Source of the DNA: Chara braunii
Lineage: Eukaryota; Streptophyta; Charophyceae; Charales; Characeae
Reading direction: 5' to 3'
Assembly (NCBI GenBank): GCA_003427395.1
Contig: BFEA01000164.1
Span: 657,110-691,413, forward strand
DNA: 34,304 bases
Part shown: piece after piece, positions 29,100 to 34,304 of the stretch
How the letters are laid out: each line of letters opens with the position of its first letter
Position numbering within the stretch: the first letter of the stretch is position 1
The notes under the pieces: model-generated
Seen by the model: only the letters and a program-made list of their open reading frames with translations
Told to the model about the DNA's origin: nothing
Databases searched by the model: none
Program-made: the position numbers and the translations under genes

Positions 29100-30410
29100 A
29101 GGTTGCTCCGCCCTCGCATACGGTAAACAGCGGGTGCAGGGCCGAGGCCACCTGCGCCACCTCTCAATGGCGCCGCTCGGATGGCGAAGAGCGCAGAGCG
29201 ACGTCACCAAGTCGTAACACCCCCTCAATAAAAACGGAACGCGCCGTTGTGAGTACGAACACGAAGACGACACCACAACAAAGCCGCAACCGCTCTACCC
29301 GAAACCTACGGGATGATGGTGTCGAAGCTGGGAGTCGGTGACGGGCACTTCCGCCTCCACACCCTGCAAACGACCACCAACCAGACCGCCGTCAGCGATC
29401 AGGCGCCAATCATCGCAAGACGATGAGCGAGGGTGAATGCAACGATCCACAACCCGACACCACGGCATAGGAAAGCCCCGACAGCCGCGACCACTGCCAG
29501 TGACGACCGAGCTGTCGTGAAATAAGCCCTCCGAGAGAGACGACCATGGACCCGCACGACGCCGCAAAAATGTTCGCTCGACCACCAAAGAACGACTCGC
29601 CCGTCTCTCGCAAACTGGAAACCACCCAAAGCGTGTGCAGAGAGTCCCTCGTAACTCGAGTACAAGGTCCCAAAACCCATGCCCGGAACGTCGCCTTCAT
29701 CGACTGCAAGGGGGCTGCTAAGCACGCAGGCCCCTATAAAAGTGCAAACGGGATTCCGAACCGCCAACCACCAACTGTTTGGCACATTCGGAGGGTGCTC
29801 ACTGAGCCATCCGCCGAGGGACCTGCACATGTNCCTTTCCAGCAAGCTGACTGAACAGACCCGAATGGAGATGTCCCCCTCGGGACCTCATCCCTTTCCG
29901 CTCTCAATAAAACGCCTCTGGACCTTGGATCCTGGGAAACCCCCTTTTCTCGGGGCCGTTCCTACGCCCGAGTGGCAGTGTGCGGTATCTGCTGCCCCCA
30001 CAAAATTCGACACCTCAAAAGTAAGTCCCATCTCCGTCCCGTCCACACACAAAGGGATAAAAGGAAGGACTGGGGAAAAAAAATAAATGAATTAAAAATA
30101 AAAAAAGAATGAAAACAAAAAGGGACGAAACAAACAGAGAAAAGGCCAAGCAACTTTTGTGCCTAGTGACTCAAATTATGTCGCAGTGTGGGAGTGAAAA
30201 GTTTACGGGAAGTCTGGCAGAATCGTGCATCTGTTGTGGGGTTGCGTGTTGGCAAACATGACTAGACACACACTCCAGAAAGAGAAGAGGCGAAAGAAAA
30301 GTCAAGGATGACTTGACAAAATCGTTATTTCAATTTGAGTCGGCCCCGAAAAAAACTTCATCCGGCAGAACAAGCGAGGCCGAAAACCCGACGGCTATAA
30401 GCATTTTCGT
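29100..30410. other. GC-rich spacer then A-rich stretch, no gene recognised
   Basis: From 29100 to about 29960 the plus strand is C/A-rich and the minus strand has several open frames up to 148 codons, one crossing an N at 29832. None shows a domain. An A-rich stretch (AAAAAAAATAAATGAATT-like, 30075-30120) could be the tail of an unidentified retroelement. The GC shift at 29100 mirrors that at 24703. Confidence 0.4.
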
Positions 30411-30464
30411 GCATGTCTCGGAGAACACCATGGAGCCAATCAGGTACTGCCTCCTGTGAAGCAA

Positions 30465-30810
30465 CCCGCCATGATCATGTGCACGTGCGGGGAGGGCCGG
30501 ATAGGGCAGGAAGTGGGCCGTTTGCCCCCGCCATGAACATCATTGAGCCCCCGCGTGGGGGCGGGGGGGGCGGGGGCACAAAGGGCAGGAAGTGGCCTTT
30601 CTGTTCCCAAAGCTGGGGGGCGTGCGGCCCCACCAAGATCATGACTACGCAGTCACATGGCGAGGGCCAAGTAGGGCAAGAAATGGGTATTTTGTTCCCA
30701 AGCCATGATATTACGCACACACATGGGGAGGGCCAGATAGGGTGAGAATTGGCTTTCTAGGTTCCAGACACCAGGGGCATGCTCCACGCGCCCCCACCAC
30801 GATTACGCTT
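30465..30810. repeat. Imperfect tandem repeats near 25S
   Basis: GAGGGCC.(G/A).TAGGG-like blocks followed by G(A/T)GAA(G/A/T)TGG occur near 30492, 30662 and 30728. A related GGGCAGGAAGTGG lies at 30583. Spacing is irregular (66-90 bp), and the units share CCATGAT and GTTCCCAAGC words. Subrepeats are common in rDNA intergenic spacers, and this array lies about 700 bp beyond the 25S 3' end. Confidence 0.65.
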
Positions 30811-30839
30811 GGACGCATGGGGGGCCAGACACCCTCCGT

Positions 30840-31500
30840 CTCTCCCCCTCTACTAAAAATCTTTCGTTAATTTGATTGAATACTTGCTTGAGCAAACTTT
30901 CATCTATAGAATGAGAAGATTCAGAATTTTGTTTTCATCATGAAAGAAAGGTGAATCCAATAGGGAAAAAAAATAAAAAAAATCATATAGATAATATTAT
31001 AGACGTATGTACATAGTACACGTTTGCATTTTGTTTGAATACTTCCAGAATAGTTTTTTTTTATACTGAAACAAAGGTCGCCCGCCTCATCGTGAGTAAG
31101 TGTACAATGTGGCACTCACGTCGATCCAGCCTTTGGTCCCAGGTCTCCGTGCAACCAAAAGTCGCAGGCCGTATGGGGCGACATCGGACAATGTGGCATG
31201 CACAAACGCCCACCGTGTCAAGTACAGGAAGACACTCGGACACATATCCATGCTTTCGGACAGATGGCGCGTCGCAGTGGCACCCACCCCAATTGGGCAC
31301 AGTTCTCCTTTGAGCCGAAAGTCGAGTACTACATCGGGTAAAAGGGGCTTCAGACGGAAGCAGCAAAACTGGAAAAAAAAAAAGGGAAAAAAAAAAGAAG
31401 CAAGCAGCTAATCGGCCCCTATACAAGGGCGACGACTCTCTTCAGACACGGATGACCGTCGTTCAAACATTTGAGGAGGGGTGGGGAGCCAGAAGGTGGG
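30840..31500. other. Spacer beyond the 25S 3' end
   Basis: An AT-rich part (30850-31070) is followed by GC-richer DNA. It should correspond to 3' transcribed spacer or intergenic spacer if the rDNA fragment is in its native setting. No 5S rRNA gene was recognised in it on either strand. Confidence 0.45.
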
Positions 31501-31504
31501 GGGA

Positions 31505-31910
31505 ACCTTTGGAACAAAGGGCCGAATCTCAACAGATCGTGACGACAAGGCCATGCCACTGCTTACACTACCCCGTTCCCTATCTAAGTCATCTGCAAAG
31601 GGTTCGACTCCCCCACCGAAAGAAATTGCGATGAAGAGACCCCCAGCGCGTCGGTGCTCCGCCGCAGGAGGGACAACTCCGAACTTATGCTTTCGGGGCC
31701 AGACACGCTGACCCTATCGACAGCCTTGTGTCATCCGAGGAGGCATACGCCGTCGCAGCAAGCACAGATTCTGACTTAGAGGCGTTCAGTCATAATCCCA
31801 CGCACGGTCGCTTTGCACCGCTAGCTTTTCAACCAAGCACAATTGCCAATTGTGCGAACCAACGGTTCCTCTCGTACTGGGTTGGATTACCGTTGCGACG
31901 GCGGTGCATT

Positions 31911-31942
<32 letters not shown>

Positions 31943-32955
31943 GTAATTCCAGCTCAAGTTCCCTGTTGGTGGGTGAACAATCCAACACTTGGTGAATTCT
32001 GCTTCACAATGATAGGAAGAGCAGACAGCGAAGGATCAAAAAGCAACGTCGCTATGAACGCTTGGCTGCCACAAGCCAGTTATCCCAGTGGTAACTTTTC
32101 TGGCACCTCTAGCTTCAAGCCCTGAAACGCTAAAGGATCGATAGGCCATGCTCTCACAGTTTTTTTTTTTTTTTTTTTTTTTTTTACCCAACACCCCCTT
32201 CCATAGTGCTCGTGATACTGGTAAGAGCAGATATCACTAGCACCCGGGGAAGGGCTCCAATTTATTGGTGGGGAGCAGCACCTGCTGGGAATCAGGCCCA
32301 ACGTCCCAGAGTACAAGCAAGGATAGTCTAAAGAAAAAGCAGCGGGGGTATCGACACTGCCCGAAGGCAGTGGCGCCTGCGACAGGGTTTGCAAGGAGGC
32401 ACTTATTCTGGTTGGCCATCCGCGGTTGCCACTTCTGCCGGGAGGCGTAAGCACCCACACACAGAAGGGGTTGACAAGGATGGCGAGATCTGCGATGTCT
32501 ACAGGCAAGCCCCTCACTCCCCCCGTGAGAAATGGACGTAATGACCTTGTACTAGAAATCAAAATCAAATGAGTTTCTGCCCTTTTGCTCACACGAGATT
32601 TTTATTCTCGTTGAGCTCATCTTAGGACACCTGCGTTATCTTCTAACAGATGTGCCACCCCAGCCGAACCCCCCACCTAAGTATGTCTTTCGCTTGGATG
32701 GGACAGGCCACGAAGGCCTGCACCTTGGATCGGGAAGAAGGAGCAGAGCCCCGGCTCCACCTCATGAAATAAGCAAAATAATGTTAGAAGTAGTGGTATT
32801 TCACTTGCGCCGTAAGACTCCCACTTATTCTACACCTCTCAAGTCATTTCACAGACTCGAACTAGACTCAAGTTTAACAGGGTCTTCTTTCCCCACCGAT
32901 TCGTCCAAGCACGTTCCCTTCGCTGTGGTTTCGCAGGATGGTAGATAGGGACAGT

Positions 32956-33033
<78 letters not shown>

Positions 33034-34013
33034 ATCCCGTCGTTTACCCGTGCTTGATTGAATCTCTTCACTTCGATATTCAAAGCACTGGGCAAAAATA
33101 ACATTGCGTCAATATCCGTTGGGACCATCGCAATGCTTTGTTTTAATTAAACAGTCGGATTCCCCTTGTCTGCACCAGTTCTGAGTCGACAGTTTAATGC
33201 TTAGGGAAAGTCCCACGGCCCCACTTGAATGGTGGGGACATAAGACATTCTACGCCCGTCGGCACACTGGCACGAGGGCTCCACAATCGCCACGAGAGCA
33301 GCTCGGGCAGACCACCGGCAGCCAACGACATCGAGGCGCAGACCCCTAGGCTCAACCCTCAGAGCCAATCCTTTTCCCAAGGTTACGGATCCATATTGTC
33401 GACTTCCCTTACCTACATTCTTCCTTTGACTAGAGGCTGCTCACCTAGGAGACCTAATGCGGTTATGAGTACGGCAGGGTGTGAGAGGTACCCGCAGCTC
33501 CAGATTTTCAAGGGTCGTCGGGGGCGTGCTGGACACCACAGGACGCGCGGTGCTTTGCCGGGCGCTGCACCCTATCTCCAGTTGATCCGATTCCAGGGTG
33601 GGCAAGCCGTCAAGAAGGAAGGAGAACCCTCCCCACGGCCCCTGTCGGCATCTCTGGAGCTGCTTATGTTACCGTCCACCTCCACAACCCAGTTCGGGAA
33701 TATTAACCTGACCCACTTTCCATGTGAGGCGCACAGTGCGCCCTTGATACAAGNTTTCCACATCTCTTAGGGCCGACTGACCCATGTCCAAGCGCTGTTC
33801 ACATGGAACCCTTCTCCACTTCGGTCTTCAAAGTTCTCATTTGAATGTTTGCTACTACCACCAAGATCTGCATCGGGACCCGCTTCACCTAGGCTCACGC
33901 TCCAGGCTTTGCAGCAGGCCCCGCGCCCTCCTACTCGCCGCGGCGTCAGAATCGCCACGACAGTCGAGCATAGGTCGCGCGGTTCAACGCCATCCATTTT
34001 CGGGGCTGATTGA

Positions 34014-34047
<34 letters not shown>

Positions 34048-34274
34048 ATTTCGACTTCCATGACCACCGTCCTATTGTCTGTATCAATCAACACCCTTTG
34101 TGGTGTCTGGGTTAGCGCGCAGTTTGNCACCGTAGCTCGACTTTCGGTTCATCCCGCATCGCCAGTTCTGCTTACCAAAAATGGCCCACTTGGAGCTTTC
34201 ATTGATCCTGGGGGTTCGCTTAAGCAACCCCGAAATCTTACCGGTTAAAAGTTTGAAAATAGGTCGAGGGTGTC
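31505..34274 (-). rRNA. 25S (LSU) rRNA, partial and probably a pseudogene
   Basis: The minus strand follows plant 25S rRNA from the region before GCTCCAAGTGGGCCATTTTT to near the mature 3' end (GAGATTCGGCCCTTTGT). Recognised landmarks are AAATCCGCTAAGGAGTGTG, the R2 target CTCTTAAGGTAGCCAAATG (intact, about 33000-33020) and the sarcin-ricin loop AGTACGAGAGGAACCG (31863-31878). The first third of the gene is missing because a CT microsatellite replaces it. A ~389-bp poly(A)-tailed insertion interrupts it. Peptidyl-transferase nucleotides are altered near 32021-32030 and 31941-31960. Two Ns occur at about 33754 and 34127. Confidence 0.95.
32160..32548 (-). mobile_element. Poly(A)-tailed insertion in 25S rRNA
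   Basis: Between ...GATTTCTAGTAC and CTGTGAGAGCATGGCC (minus strand) about 389 bp replace the eight or so bases expected from plant 25S. On the minus strand the insert ends in about 25 As and starts AAGGTCATTACGTCC. A 3' poly(A) tail is the mark of target-primed reverse transcription, so this is a 5'-truncated LINE, a SINE or an mRNA copy. No target duplication is visible. Instead, a small target deletion is inferred. The insert itself matches no family I can name. Confidence 0.75.
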
Positions 34275-34304
34275 TCTCTCTTTCTTTCTCTCTCTCTCTC
34301 TCTC
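34275..34304. repeat. CT microsatellite at the window end
   Basis: TCTCTCTCTTTC and pure CT repeats follow directly on the last recognisable 25S bases (AGGTCGAGGGTGTC on the plus strand). Normal 25S would continue here with conserved sequence. Confidence 0.9.

Noticed and set aside
30840-31500. 5S rRNA gene linked to 25S
   Set aside because: I looked for the conserved 5S blocks because linked arrangements occur in early plants, but found none on either strand.
31601-31613. tRNA T-loop-like GGTTCGACTCCCC
   Set aside because: It lies inside the 3' end of 25S rRNA, and there is no A box or cloverleaf around it.
32080-32592. 170-codon minus-strand frame
   Set aside because: It spans 25S rRNA, the insertion and its poly(A) tail (a run of Lys codons), so it is not a protein gene.
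32995-33025. R2-type LINE insertion at the classical 25S target
   Set aside because: The CTCTTAAGGTAGCC target is intact and uninterrupted.

Overview
This is a repeat-dominated stretch of a eukaryotic nuclear genome. It has no prokaryotic operon structure. No complete, intact host protein gene was recognised. The plant-type LSU rRNA, the plant-style retrotransposon primer binding sites and the Ty3/gypsy chromodomain element point to the green lineage (streptophyte). A repeat-rich charophyte alga or early land plant would fit, but the species cannot be fixed from this window. An 829-base N run and isolated single Ns mark a draft assembly, so some junctions may be assembly artefacts.

Layout. 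1-2200: a TCC microsatellite, then two GC-rich tandem arrays with periods of 52 and 92 bp. 2200-4380: spacer holding one copy of a dispersed ~245-bp repeat. 4384-10923 (minus): a decayed Ty3/gypsy chromovirus with gag, zinc knuckle, protease, RT, RNase H, integrase and chromodomain, broken by at least three frameshifts and a lost protease Asp. 11000-13550: low-complexity DNA (polypurine, AT repeats, two long G runs), a possible tRNA-derived SINE, a Met-tRNA-type primer binding site and the second copy of the dispersed repeat. 13550-17385: noncoding DNA with remnants of another minus-strand retroelement and probable LTR sequence. 17386-24704 (plus): a second Ty3-like element with an Asp-tRNA-like primer binding site, an unusual 5' region of repeated modules, a decayed gag, protease and the first half of RT. 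It is interrupted by two DNA-transposon-like insertions, at 17485-18039 (perfect 8-bp target duplication) and at 20152-21214 (GC-rich, contains the N gap, 7/8 target duplication).

24705-27757 (plus) is GC-rich. It carries the exact 5' end of 18S rRNA (about 71 nt, diverged) and then a LINE whose AP-endonuclease reading frame is still open and is cut off inside RT. 27760-29097 (minus) holds the second half of a Ty3 pol (RT connection, RNase H, start of integrase) that resumes almost where the plus-strand copy stops at 24704, as if one element had been split by inversion. 29100-31500 is spacer, including imperfect tandem repeats. 31505-34274 (minus) is most of the 3' two thirds of a 25S rRNA gene. 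It carries a ~389-bp poly(A)-tailed insertion and substitutions at peptidyl-transferase positions, so it is probably an rRNA pseudogene. A CT microsatellite ends the window.

The genes do not form one pathway. They are layers of retrotransposons, DNA transposons and rDNA fragments. The most notable observations are the LINE next to an 18S 5' end, the poly(A) insertion in 25S away from the classical R1/R2 sites, the two hAT-like insertions and the split, inverted Ty3 element. No new defence or metabolic system is claimed.
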